From UBA965 sp040396955 (GTDB taxonomy: Bacteria > Chloroflexota > Chloroflexia > Chloroflexales > Roseiflexaceae), in contig JBBAWX010000003.1 in the NCBI GenBank assembly GCA_040396955.1, positions 124,001-188,000 of the forward strand: a stretch of DNA of 64,000 nucleotides. The letters run 5' to 3'. The notes beneath the pieces are model-generated. The model searched no databases and was not told where the DNA came from. It worked only from the letters and a program-made list of their open reading frames with translations. Position numbers and translations under genes: made by a program. The first letter of the stretch is position 1, and the number at the start of each line of letters is the position of its first letter. Below are positions 32,715-41,009 of the stretch, piece after piece.

Positions 32715-34369
32715 GGCACGTCCTCCGTCTTGTGAATTTCGATATGCGCATTAACGGGGAGATTGGTATGCGTCGATACGCTCCCATCGGGCCAAGTGAC
32801 GACGAGCTTGGTGATGGACTGGTCGGCACCGACACCAAAGTGTACTGTGTGTAGATCGCCAGAGAGATACCCAGAAATCGCTTTCACACTCCGGACGAGG
32901 ATCTGATCGTCGCGCTCGAGTGTCACGGTGGCGCCAATTGCGTCGCCGTTGGGGCTCGTCTCGTCGACAAGCGTCACCGACACGCGATTGCTGGCACAGT
33001 TGCGGTTTTCGTAGAGTTGGGCATACCCATCAAGTGGATTGACAACCACGTCGAGATCGCCGTCGTCATCGAGGTCGGCCATGCTCATGGCGCGTCCACT
33101 ACCGGTATTGCTGAGTCCCCAATCTACCGGCGTAAAACGGCGCCCTTGTTGATTTTGAAAGAGCATGTCGGCTTCTTTGAGCTCATTGTCAGGTAAGTAG
33201 TCGAGCATGTCTTTGGCAATCATACCGTTGACCACGTATAAATCACTCCAGCCGTCGTTGTCGAGATCGCCAAACTTCCCCGACCAACTCCAACCGCTGG
33301 CATCAATTTCAAGGTCGTAGGCCACGTTGCGCCATGCCTGGCCATCCCAGCGCTGGAGCGTGTTTTCGGGGTATTGTGGGTCATCGGCACTGAGCGGGCG
33401 GGTCAGGCGTGCCATGGCTGGGAGCCATTGCGCCATGGTGGCCACATCACGCTGATAGGGCTTCATGTCGGTTGCAAAGATTTCGGCGATGCCATCGTTG
33501 TCGATGTCGGCCACATCGAGCCCCATCGTGTTTTCGGTTGTCTGTTGAAAGGGGGCAACTGCCTGCCAGTCTTGTGCGTGACGCAGCCATACACCGTCGG
33601 GGCGATTGAAATCGTTGCCCACCATGATATCAGCGACACGGTCGCCGTTGATGTCGGGGAACGCAATCGCCAAGGCATCAGCACCGTGATTTAGTCGCTC
33701 GCCCTGGTAGTGCCCATCCGTAGTGCGGTAGTAGACAAAGACACCACCGCCACCACGCTGAGTGAAAATCAACCCCTGTTGTTGGAGTTGCTCAGTGTCG
33801 TAGGTGGCAAGCACTACATCGAGGAGCCCGTCGTCGTTGAGATCGTGCCATCCCATGGTATAAAACGCCGTGTAGACGTCGGGCATTGGCACAAACGAGA
33901 TGCTGCTGCCAGCGAAGCTCCCAATGACTGGGCGACTCATACGCCGTGTGGCCACGAGCTCGCGCGTGCCGTTGCCGTCGGTATCGACGATTGCAAGGGC
34001 TCGTACATCATCGAGGGTGGTTGGAATCGTGGTAAATTGCCAATTACCCTGATTGATGAGCACGCTGACGGTACCGGCCAAATTCCCGAGTGCAATATCT
34101 GGCAGCCCGTCATCGTTGAGATCACCGATGGCAAGACCGCTGCCGTTTGACGTATAGACATAACTCCCCACTGCACTACTTTGTGTGTAGTGGTCGGTCT
34201 GATGGCGCTCGAACGTGGCTTGGCAGGGCTCGGTTTGGGCTGAAAATGGTCGTTGTTGGAGGGTGGTGGTGGCAGTCACCATTGCAGGAGTATGTACCGA
34301 CTGCACACCACTGCATGCGCTAAGCAGCAGTGATGTGCAGAGGATGATTGCCAAAACGGGACGTTGCAT
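32711..34369 (-). CDS. CRTAC1-type lipoprotein: FG-GAP/VCBS repeats with ASPIC/UnbV C-terminus
   Basis: A 552-residue exported protein. The signal ends with lipobox 'LLLSAC' (Cys19). Integrin-like calcium-binding repeats follow, for example 'IGDLNDDGLPDIALG', 'FPDINGDRVADIMVG', 'VADIDNDGIAEIFA', 'FGDLDNDGWSDLYV' and 'MADLDDDGDLDVVV', forming a beta-propeller. The last 110 residues are an ASPIC/UnbV domain ('GAISGYLSGD'-like 'AISGYLSGDLHTVHFGVG'). Such proteins occur on bacterial surfaces; the role is unknown. It begins 12 nt after the sugar permease gene, so it belongs to the same operon. Confidence 0.8.
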   Translation of the reverse strand: MQRPVLAIILCTSLLLSACSGVQSVHTPAMVTATTTLQQRPFSAQTEPCQATFERHQTDHYTQSSAVGSYVYTSNGSGLAIGDLNDDGLPDIALGNLAGTVSVLINQGNWQFTTIPTTLDDVRALAIVDTDGNGTRELVATRRMSRPVIGSFAGSSISFVPMPDVYTAFYTMGWHDLNDDGLLDVVLATYDTEQLQQQGLIFTQRGGGGVFVYYRTTDGHYQGERLNHGADALAIAFPDINGDRVADIMVGNDFNRPDGVWLRHAQDWQAVAPFQQTTENTMGLDVADIDNDGIAEIFATDMKPYQRDVATMAQWLPAMARLTRPLSADDPQYPENTLQRWDGQAWRNVAYDLEIDASGWSWSGKFGDLDNDGWSDLYVVNGMIAKDMLDYLPDNELKEADMLFQNQQGRRFTPVDWGLSNTGSGRAMSMADLDDDGDLDVVVNPLDGYAQLYENRNCASNRVSVTLVDETSPNGDAIGATVTLERDDQILVRSVKAISGYLSGDLHTVHFGVGADQSITKLVVTWPDGSVSTHTNLPVNAHIEIHKTEDVP

Positions 34370-34381
34370 AGATGAATCCAG

Positions 34382-35257
34382 TTACTTGACCGCACCTGCG
34401 GTAAGACCGGCCATGAATTGTCGCGAGGCCGCAATAAACACGATGAGAATGGGAATAATGGCAATACTTGCACCCAGAATCTGTACACCAATTTCGGTGC
34501 CACGGAGTGAGCGAAGCGTACTCAAGGCCACGGGCAAGGTGTAGGTCTCTTGTGCTTTGAGAATGAGCAATGGGAACTGGAACTCGTTCCACTTGCCCAT
34601 GAAGGTCAAAATTGCCAGAGCACCGAGTGCAGGGGCAATGACCGGCAAGATGATGCTGGTGTAGATGCGAAACTCGTGGGCGCCATCGATGCGGGCTGCA
34701 TCCATCATGTCATTGGGGATGGCGCTTTCAATGTACTGACGCATCCAAAAGATACCGAAAGCGTTCGCCATCCCAGGGATGATGAGCGGATTCCAGGTCT
34801 CGATCCAGCCCAAGGTGCGCATCACCACAAATGATGGGATGAGTGCGAGCGCCCCTGGTACCATCAGGGTGGCGATGAGAAAGGCGAACAAGACATCACG
34901 GCCAGGGAAGCGGAACTTACCGAAGCCGTAGCCTGCCAACGAACAAAAGAACAACACGCCAATTGTGTGCAGTGAGGCAATCGCCAAGCTGTTGAAGACG
35001 GCAGTCCAGAAGTACGGCAATCCGTCTTGTGACAACAGCTGGGTGTAGTTTTGTCCCCATGAATTCCCAAACCAGATGGGTGGTGGGATGACCAAGATGT
35101 CGACGGTGCGATAGGTCGAGGTCACCAGCATGTAGTAAAACGGGAAGGCGGCAAGAACTGCGACAAGCGTCAATAAGACGTACATAAGTGCCATCACCAG
35201 TGGATTGGCAAGTTGGTCGCGGCCGCGGCGGTTGCGTTTGAGAGCTGTCGTGGCCAT
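34382..35257 (-). CDS. Carbohydrate ABC transporter permease (MalG-like)
   Basis: A 291-residue CUT1-type inner-membrane permease with six transmembrane helices. The EAA motif reads 'DAARIDGAHEFRIYTSIILP', where it contacts the ATPase, and 'VALSTLRSLRG' follows. It pairs with the MalF-like gene 2 nt upstream and the binding protein further upstream. No ATPase gene is nearby, so a shared multi-task ATPase (as with MsmX) is inferred. Confidence 0.9.
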   Translation of the reverse strand: MATTALKRNRRGRDQLANPLVMALMYVLLTLVAVLAAFPFYYMLVTSTYRTVDILVIPPPIWFGNSWGQNYTQLLSQDGLPYFWTAVFNSLAIASLHTIGVLFFCSLAGYGFGKFRFPGRDVLFAFLIATLMVPGALALIPSFVVMRTLGWIETWNPLIIPGMANAFGIFWMRQYIESAIPNDMMDAARIDGAHEFRIYTSIILPVIAPALGALAILTFMGKWNEFQFPLLILKAQETYTLPVALSTLRSLRGTEIGVQILGASIAIIPILIVFIAASRQFMAGLTAGAVK

Positions 35258-35259
35258 CG

Positions 35260-36294
35260 TTAATCCTCCGTGAGATTTCGGCCGCGGGCGGCATTATAGC
35301 TGTACGAAAAAACCACAATCATGAAGAAGAGCACAAACGACATGGCTGATGCATAACCAAAGCCGCTCTTCGAACCTGTGTTGTATTTGAAGGCTGACCA
35401 GTAGAGCTGCATCATAGCCGTAAGGCCTGCGCGGTCAGTACCGCCGGGTGCCGATGACTGTGTGCCGCCTGCCAGCATGACCGGAATGTCGAAGTTCTGC
35501 ATGGCACCGATGATTGAAGTAACAACCTGAAAGAGGATGATTGGTCGCAATAGCGGCATCGTGATGCCAAGGAAAATGTCGGTGGTGCTTGCACCATCCA
35601 CACGGGCGGCTTCGTACAACTCCGGATTGATTGATTGCAAGCCCGCCAAGAAGATAATCATGGAATACCCGGTCCACTGCCAAACAGTCACCGAAGCAAT
35701 GGATGGTTTTAACCATGCAGCTGACCCTAGCCAGTCAATGGCACAACCAAGCCCATTGGTTTTGATGGCCCACGATACACATCCCTCGCTCGTCGTTAAA
35801 TACGGCGATAGGTTGAGTGCTGACAACGCATAATTGAGCATGCCATACTGCAATCCAAACAGAGAAGTGAACAAAATGCCGACAGCTACTGATGAAGCTA
35901 CGATCGGCATGAAGTACGCAGCACGGAAGAAGTCCTTGAAGCGGATGTATCCACTGTTGATGATGAATGCCAAAATTAATGCCACGATCAACTGTGGTGT
36001 GGTCGCCCCAAAAAAGAGCCAAATGGTGTTGTAGATGGCTTGCCACCAAATCTCATCGGCCGTGAACAACTTCACATAGTTGTTCACCCCAACCCATTGC
36101 ATAGGGGAAATGCCATCCCATTGATGAAATGAAAGCCAAATACCATATAGTAATGGGAAGAGACCAAACACCGCATATAGGATGTAAAAAGGGGAAACAA
36201 ATACGTACGCCCACGCATTTCGTTTTGCCTCTTTACGTCGCGTGCGCCGGTCTTGCGCCTTGCGTTCGGCAGACGTGAAAGTCGTAGAAGCCAT
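35260..36294 (-). CDS. Sugar ABC transporter permease (MalF/UgpA-like)
   Basis: A 344-residue permease with six transmembrane helices and a highly charged N-terminus ('AERKAQDRRTRRKEAKR'). 'YAVFGLFPLLYGIWLSFHQW' is the usual first helix and the EAA loop reads 'EAARVDGASTTDIFLGITMP'. An extra loop with Cys residues (about 160-180) lies between helices 3 and 4. ATG 36294 has GAGG 5 nt upstream. A stable hairpin separates it from the binding-protein gene, which probably lowers permease expression. Confidence 0.9.
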   Translation of the reverse strand: MASTTFTSAERKAQDRRTRRKEAKRNAWAYVFVSPFYILYAVFGLFPLLYGIWLSFHQWDGISPMQWVGVNNYVKLFTADEIWWQAIYNTIWLFFGATTPQLIVALILAFIINSGYIRFKDFFRAAYFMPIVASSVAVGILFTSLFGLQYGMLNYALSALNLSPYLTTSEGCVSWAIKTNGLGCAIDWLGSAAWLKPSIASVTVWQWTGYSMIIFLAGLQSINPELYEAARVDGASTTDIFLGITMPLLRPIILFQVVTSIIGAMQNFDIPVMLAGGTQSSAPGGTDRAGLTAMMQLYWSAFKYNTGSKSGFGYASAMSFVLFFMIVVFSYSYNAARGRNLTED

Positions 36295-36334
36295 GAGCAC
36301 CTCGCGTGTAAGGGGGGGAGAGTGGTGTGAGGAA

Positions 36335-36367
36335 AGAGAGGCCTGGGGGAAACCCCCAAGCCTCTCT
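36335..36367 (-). terminator. Intercistronic hairpin between the binding-protein and permease genes
   Basis: A 15-bp stem with one mismatch around a GGGGG/CCCCC core and an AAA loop (36335-36367). On the minus strand it is followed by TTTCC rather than a T-run, so it should act as an mRNA stabiliser or partial terminator. Confidence 0.7.
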
Positions 36368-36381
36368 GGAAGTGGTCCGGA

Positions 36382-37737
36382 CTACGGCTGAGCGCCTTCG
36401 ATGGCCTTGAGAGCCTCGGCTTCAGCATCCTTCATGGCCTGCACGGGATCCTTGCCCTCCTTGAGGACCTTGGTCACCTCGGCATTGACGATGTCGTCGG
36501 CCTGGAGGTCGTATGGGCTGCGGACGATCGAGGCCACGTTGTCGGCAATGTTTGCCCACATACGGAAGGCGCGCTGACCGCCGAAGAACTCGACCGGCTC
36601 GTCGTACAACGGATCGGCCCAAGCTGGCTTGTAGGCTGGGAAGACACCGGTTGGCTTAAACATGGCGTTCTGGCCTTCGGCGCTACAGCATGCCCACTGG
36701 ACGAAGTCCCAAGCCAATTCCTGGTTTTTGCACTGCTCTGGAATGGCACAGAACGAGCCACCCCAGTTGTAGCTGGCCTCAGGAGCTGGCACAATGCGCC
36801 ACTTGCCGTTCAGCTGTGCTTGGTCGCGGCTCAAACCACCCTGCATCCAACATGCAATGACCATGCCGGCGAAGGCGTCGTTCTTGACACCAGCGGCCCA
36901 GTCAGCGCCCCACCAACCGATGTTGGCGTCGAGCTCTTGCTTGCGGAAATCAGCGGCCAATTGTGCTGGGCGAGTGGCCTTCTCTTCGATCATGACCTTC
37001 ATGCCATCGAAGTAACCCTCACCACCCTGGCGCAATGCACCACCGTAGACGTCGGTGCCGGCATCGGCAACCAACTTGGTGGCGCCGCCGCTGGCTTCCT
37101 TCACCTGCTGGGCAAGTGCGAAGAAGTCTTCCCAGGTCTTACCCTTGGTGTGTGAGATCAACTCTTCCACAGCCTCAGGCTCGGTGGGCAAGCCCAACTT
37201 CTCGAAGATGTCGGTGCGGTACCATACGCCGGCAGGACCGATGTCCCATGGCATGGCGACCAAGCGGCCATCGGCGGTTGAGCCCTGGGTCCACTTGTAC
37301 TTGACCATGTCGGCTTCGTACTTGCCGCCGTCGAATGGAGCTGCCTTGAGGTCCAAAAGACCGCCCTTGGCAGTGAAACCACCGACGCGACCGATTTCGA
37401 GTGAGGCGATGTCTGGTGCACCAGTCCCTGATGCGAATGAGGTGAGGAGCTTGTCGTGTGAGTCTGCGAATGGGGTGTTGACGAAGTTGATCTTGGCACC
37501 GCGACCGAGCTTGTTGTACTCGTCGGCCCAGATCTGCCCGGCGGCATCCCACCACCAGAAGGTCAGTTCGACCACAGCCTGGTTACCCTCGGCTGGGGCT
37601 TCGGCGGCTGGGGCTTCGCCCTCGGTGGCAGCGCCACCACAAGCGGCGAGTACGCCAGCAGCACCTGCGGCACCGACGCCGGCAGCTGCCAAGCGCAAGA
37701 ACCGACGTCGTGAGAGGCCCTTCTCGTTCATGGCCAT
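36382..37737 (-). CDS. Sugar-binding lipoprotein of the ABC transporter
   Basis: A 451-residue extracellular solute-binding protein (family 1, CUT1). A TAT motif 'SRRRFLRLAA' and lipobox ending 'LAAC' precede a short Ala/Glu-rich linker. The mature part has 'VELTFWWWDAAGQ', 'GAPDIASLEIGRVGGF', 'VAMPWDIGPAGVWYRTD' and 'ACCSAEGQNAMFKPTGVFPA', typical of maltose/multiple-sugar-binding proteins. ATG 37737 has a strong GGAGGAGG 9 nt upstream. It is the promoter-proximal gene of the operon. Confidence 0.88.
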   Translation of the reverse strand: MAMNEKGLSRRRFLRLAAAGVGAAGAAGVLAACGGAATEGEAPAAEAPAEGNQAVVELTFWWWDAAGQIWADEYNKLGRGAKINFVNTPFADSHDKLLTSFASGTGAPDIASLEIGRVGGFTAKGGLLDLKAAPFDGGKYEADMVKYKWTQGSTADGRLVAMPWDIGPAGVWYRTDIFEKLGLPTEPEAVEELISHTKGKTWEDFFALAQQVKEASGGATKLVADAGTDVYGGALRQGGEGYFDGMKVMIEEKATRPAQLAADFRKQELDANIGWWGADWAAGVKNDAFAGMVIACWMQGGLSRDQAQLNGKWRIVPAPEASYNWGGSFCAIPEQCKNQELAWDFVQWACCSAEGQNAMFKPTGVFPAYKPAWADPLYDEPVEFFGGQRAFRMWANIADNVASIVRSPYDLQADDIVNAEVTKVLKEGKDPVQAMKDAEAEALKAIEGAQP

Positions 37738-38038
37738 AATGTGAATCCTCCTCCATTGGAAGAAACAACGCACCCGCGTTGTCGGCACAACCAGTGTGCC
37801 TTGCCATTTGTTTATCACAGAACTTTCCGCTCACCGTGTTCGTGCCTAGAACCGTGTGCCGACAAGCAAGCAATGTGCCGGGCCGAGAGGTGTGGGGAAG
37901 GTGCGTGATGTCTATGATTATACGCATTGTATATTTTTTGTCAATATGAATTTAATGGGGGGATAGGTCTTGTGTCCGTAGATACGAGATATGGCCATGC
38001 ACACGGGCAGGGCATTCCGATGTGCGTTGGCACCATCG
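37738..38038 (-). other. Leader and upstream region of the sugar ABC operon
   Basis: No gene is seen in these 301 bp. They hold a leader of about 170 nt (37738-37909), the near-consensus promoter at 37917-37944, and about 90 bp up to the convergent-facing end of the second binding-protein gene. I found no operator palindrome. Confidence 0.6.
37917..37944 (-). promoter_or_regulatory. Consensus sigma70 promoter of the sugar ABC operon
   Basis: Minus-strand TTGACA (37939-37944) and TATAAT (37917-37922), both perfect consensus, with a 16-bp AT-rich spacer. Predicted initiation near 37910 leaves a leader of about 170 nt. Confidence 0.8.
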
Positions 38039-39319
38039 TCATACCGTGAATTTCAGGGCTGCCACGTCGAGACTCTCGATGCTCTGCCACAACAGCGTCT
38101 CCGAGATGCGCCCCGACCAATAGGCGGCCTGCAGTTGCTCAATGTGCCGTAGGATGGCGGTGTGGAGCGCGGTACGCGGTGCTGATTGCATCGCCAAGAC
38201 CCCCTGACTCCAGAATGTACCGAGTTCTTGCCCACCGGCAAAGGCATCGCCACCAGCCCACTCAGGGAGGGTTGTCGCTTCGCGCATGCAGGGCACATGT
38301 TGTGTGGATTCACTCAGCATCACCTGTAACCGCACATTTTGATGTAGCTGGCTGGCAAATTGTAGTGCGAGATCGGTATGTTTGCTTGCCACCGGGATAG
38401 CCACCCCGAGACCGTCTCCGGCAATCAATCCGGTTGGTGGCACGGCAACTCGCCATGCACTCACATCATCGATTTGGGTGCGTTGGAGTGCCACCTTCAT
38501 GTCGCGCCCAGCCACCAAAAACGCAACCTGTTCACGTTGAATGGCATCGAACCAGTTGCCATCAAAATGCATCATCTGTGGCATCTGCATCAATCCCGCC
38601 ATCTGCGTGCTGGTCGCAAATATCGCCCGAACCGTTTCTACGATGGCGGCTGTGGGGAGTGCCTGGTTGAGGTGATGCCAAACCTGTGGACGGTAGACAT
38701 CATCAAAGATGCTTGAAAACGTTTCAAGCATCGGGAGCGTCTCGTGCAGGGTTGTTGCCGTGCTCCACACGGCCTGCCATCCACCACTCCACAGGCTACT
38801 CATGTCGGCAGGTTCGCCCGGTAGTCCGGCTTTGGCAACTAGATCGGCATGATACCAAATCCCCAGCGGATTCACCGTCAGGGGGAGCCCAAAGAGCTCG
38901 TTAGCTTCACTTTGGAACTGAGTAAAGCTTGCTGGTACACCGAGTTGGAGCATCTCTGGTGTCACCGGCATGGTGCGCCAAACACCTGGAATGTGGCAGT
39001 ATGCCAAGGTGCTACTTGGGGCGATGACTACGTCGGGCAGGTCAATCTCGCCGCGTAGAGCTTGTGCCAAGGCCTCTACCATGCTCCAGCCAGTAAATGA
39101 CCGACGTCTCATGGGCCAATTGTCGTTGGTACGCCGCCAGTGTGCAAAGGCGCTGTCAAGTCGGTGGGTGCTACTCCAGACGTGAAGCTCTGGAGGAGGC
39201 AGTTGCGCCGGTGCCTGTTGCGTCCATTGGGTCAGTGTTGGCATTGTGCAGGCGGTCGTCAGCCATGTACTACCTGCCAAGCTACATGTTTTGAGAAATT
39301 GACGGCGTGTTATTGACAT
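38039..39319 (-). CDS. Second extracellular solute-binding lipoprotein (orphan)
   Basis: A 426-residue binding protein of family 1. A TAT motif 'TRRQFLK' and lipobox 'WLTTAC' are at the N-terminus, then a Pro/Gln linker and 'ELHVWSSTHRLDSAFAHW'. 'LPLTVNPLGIWYHADLVAKAG' is the hinge region that is common in sugar-binding proteins. No permease lies beside it; instead it overlaps the stop of gmhA by 10 nt, so it belongs to the PIG-L/gmhA operon. It may serve the adjacent sugar permeases or sense a sugar. Confidence 0.75.
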   Translation of the reverse strand: MSITRRQFLKTCSLAGSTWLTTACTMPTLTQWTQQAPAQLPPPELHVWSSTHRLDSAFAHWRRTNDNWPMRRRSFTGWSMVEALAQALRGEIDLPDVVIAPSSTLAYCHIPGVWRTMPVTPEMLQLGVPASFTQFQSEANELFGLPLTVNPLGIWYHADLVAKAGLPGEPADMSSLWSGGWQAVWSTATTLHETLPMLETFSSIFDDVYRPQVWHHLNQALPTAAIVETVRAIFATSTQMAGLMQMPQMMHFDGNWFDAIQREQVAFLVAGRDMKVALQRTQIDDVSAWRVAVPPTGLIAGDGLGVAIPVASKHTDLALQFASQLHQNVRLQVMLSESTQHVPCMREATTLPEWAGGDAFAGGQELGTFWSQGVLAMQSAPRTALHTAILRHIEQLQAAYWSGRISETLLWQSIESLDVAALKFTV

Positions 39320-39873
39320 CGTTGCTCAATGACTTCACAGATGAAATGCACAATCTGAATGTGGCACTCTTGGATGCGCCCGGAATCGTTGGATGGGACG
39401 ACAATGTGGTGGTCGGCAAGACCGAATGCGGCTCCGCCACCTTTGCCAAGCAGGGCAATGGTGGTCAACCCCTGTCGCTTGGCAACCTGTAGCGCATTAA
39501 GGATGCTTGGGGAGTTGCCACTCGTGCTAAAAACAACTACGACGTCACCGGGGCGACCATGTGCCTCGATTTGACGTGCAAATACCGCATCGTAACCGAA
39601 ATCGTTGGCAATACAAGTGATCGCCAGCGCATCAATGCTTAGTGACATGGCGGGCAGTGCACGCCGATTGCTACGGTAGCGCCCAGAGAGTTCTTCGGCG
39701 AAATGCCCGGCATCTGCAGCGCTGCCACCATTGCCACAAGTCAGCAGTGTATGCCCGTTGAGGATGCGCTGTGCGACGAGGTCGGCTATGGTTTCGATGG
39801 CATCTGATTGCTGGGCGAGAGCCGCGAGGAGCGCTTGAGTGGTGGCAAGTTGATCGCGGAATGCAGGCATCAT
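39310..39873 (-). CDS. gmhA: SIS-domain phosphoheptose isomerase-like protein
   Basis: A 187-residue single SIS domain. 'LLTCGNGGSAADAGHFAEELSGRY' spans the GmhA phosphate-binding loop (partly quoted), followed by 'STSGNSPSILNAL' and 'HIQIVHFICE', which keeps the catalytic-region His. GmhA converts sedoheptulose-7-phosphate to heptose-7-phosphate, used in LPS or in S-layer/glycoprotein glycans; this phylum lacks classical LPS, so a glycan role is more likely. ATG 39873 has AGAGAG 6 nt upstream. It overlaps the PIG-L gene end (ATGA-like). Confidence 0.8.
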   Translation of the reverse strand: MMPAFRDQLATTQALLAALAQQSDAIETIADLVAQRILNGHTLLTCGNGGSAADAGHFAEELSGRYRSNRRALPAMSLSIDALAITCIANDFGYDAVFARQIEAHGRPGDVVVVFSTSGNSPSILNALQVAKRQGLTTIALLGKGGGAAFGLADHHIVVPSNDSGRIQECHIQIVHFICEVIEQRCQ

Positions 39874-40586
39874 GTCGTGCTCTCTTCGCTGTGCAACTTC
39901 ATCACTTTGAATGTCTCGGCATACTGCATGCCCACTTTGGCTCCATCTTCGGCTGCCCATTTGCGGATGAACCCGCCATCTCCCACTTCAACTTGGCTTT
40001 TGTGGTGGCGTAGCGCTTCGATTTTGGTTTCGATGTCAGCACTGATGTCCACCCACATATCGTTGTGCGATGACCCGGTAATCCAGAGCTGGTGCACTTT
40101 GTGTGGCTCGAGCCCTTCATCCAATAGTTCACGAAAAATAGGTCGTGTCTCAGCACTTGGGAAGACGGCCTCGATAGCTGCAGTTGCAGCGGCTCGATGA
40201 TCGGGATGATTGATATATCCGCCCCCATAAAACCAAGCCGTAGGATCGCCACACATCACAATCGTGGGGCGGTAGCGGCGGATGATGCGCGTGAGATCAC
40301 GGCGCAACTCGAGGGTAGGTTGTAGGGCTCCGTCTTGATATCCCAAAAAGAGCAGATCTTTGACACCCGCAGTGTCGCAGGCTGCGCGCTGTTCACGGTG
40401 ACGCAGGCTAATCAACGAGTCACGCTCCATGGTGGGGTCGTTGCTCCCACCGCTCCCGTCCGTGATGATGACATAGGTGATATTGGCTCCCTCACGTGCC
40501 CACCGCGCAATCGTGCCGCCAACCATGAACTCCGGGTCGTCGGGATGAGCAAATATGACGAGTACGCGCTGTTGAGACATCTCCAT
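39870..40586 (-). CDS. PIG-L/LmbE-family zinc deacetylase
   Basis: A 238-residue zinc-dependent N-acetyl-glycan deacetylase-like enzyme. 'IFAHPDDPEF' (AHPDD at 13-17) supplies the catalytic Asp and zinc ligands, and 'NHPDHRAA' the third ligand. 'GYQDGAL' is also conserved. Substrates in the family include GlcNAc-inositol, mycothiol precursors, bacillithiol precursors and chitobiose. GAGGAG lies 6 nt before ATG 40586. It leads the PIG-L, gmhA, binding-protein operon, which suggests amino-sugar or glycan handling. Confidence 0.85.
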   Translation of the reverse strand: MEMSQQRVLVIFAHPDDPEFMVGGTIARWAREGANITYVIITDGSGGSNDPTMERDSLISLRHREQRAACDTAGVKDLLFLGYQDGALQPTLELRRDLTRIIRRYRPTIVMCGDPTAWFYGGGYINHPDHRAAATAAIEAVFPSAETRPIFRELLDEGLEPHKVHQLWITGSSHNDMWVDISADIETKIEALRHHKSQVEVGDGGFIRKWAAEDGAKVGMQYAETFKVMKLHSEESTT

Positions 40587-40739
40587 GATGTTGGGCTCCT
40601 CTCTTATTGCCCGGTGCTGCTTGCCTGTTTGCTCATAGTATACTTGAACTGCAACTCTGCATGGGTGAGTTGCGTCAAATACGTGGTCGTTGATGTGGCA
40701 ACATCGCAGTCGCACATCCTGAGTAGGAAGAGGTCTTGT

Positions 40740-40976
40740 ATGCGTACCAAACAAACTCCCTTAGCAGTTATCATTGTGGCTATTGTGTGTAGCGTGTTGT
40801 ATATCATCAATCCGACGGCTGGTTTGCTGGAATTCATCCCTGACAACATTCCACTTGTGGGCAATCTCGACGAAGCCGGTGCGACGGCCATGTTGCTGTG
40901 GGCCATTGCTGAGCTCCGCAAGCGCTCGGCGACTGTTGACCCACGTGATGTTACTCCTCCATTCGAGCAGTCATAA
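40740..40976 (+). CDS. Small DUF1232-like membrane protein
   Basis: A 78-residue protein. One hydrophobic helix (about residues 8-25) is followed by 'LLEFIPDNIPLVGNLDEAGATAMLLWAI', the DUF1232 pattern (I/L-PDxIPxxGxxDD; only residues about 29-56). Its function is unknown. The reading frame is open far upstream but ATG 40740 has GAGG 6 nt upstream and starts the recognisable part. It is divergent from the PIG-L operon and 33 nt before the sugar dehydrogenase. Confidence 0.65.
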   Translation: MRTKQTPLAVIIVAIVCSVLYIINPTAGLLEFIPDNIPLVGNLDEAGATAMLLWAIAELRKRSATVDPRDVTPPFEQS

Positions 40977-41009
40977 TTGCTACGATGACGAAAAGCGGAG
41001 GCATAGTAG

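Noticed and set aside
34382..37737. Looked for the ATPase of the sugar ABC transporter
   Set aside because: No Walker A/LSGGQ protein occurs near the operon on either strand, so none was annotated.
37055..37744. 229-residue open frame opposite the sugar-binding protein
   Set aside because: Ser/Pro/Ala-rich antisense of a signal peptide and conserved binding protein; no motif.
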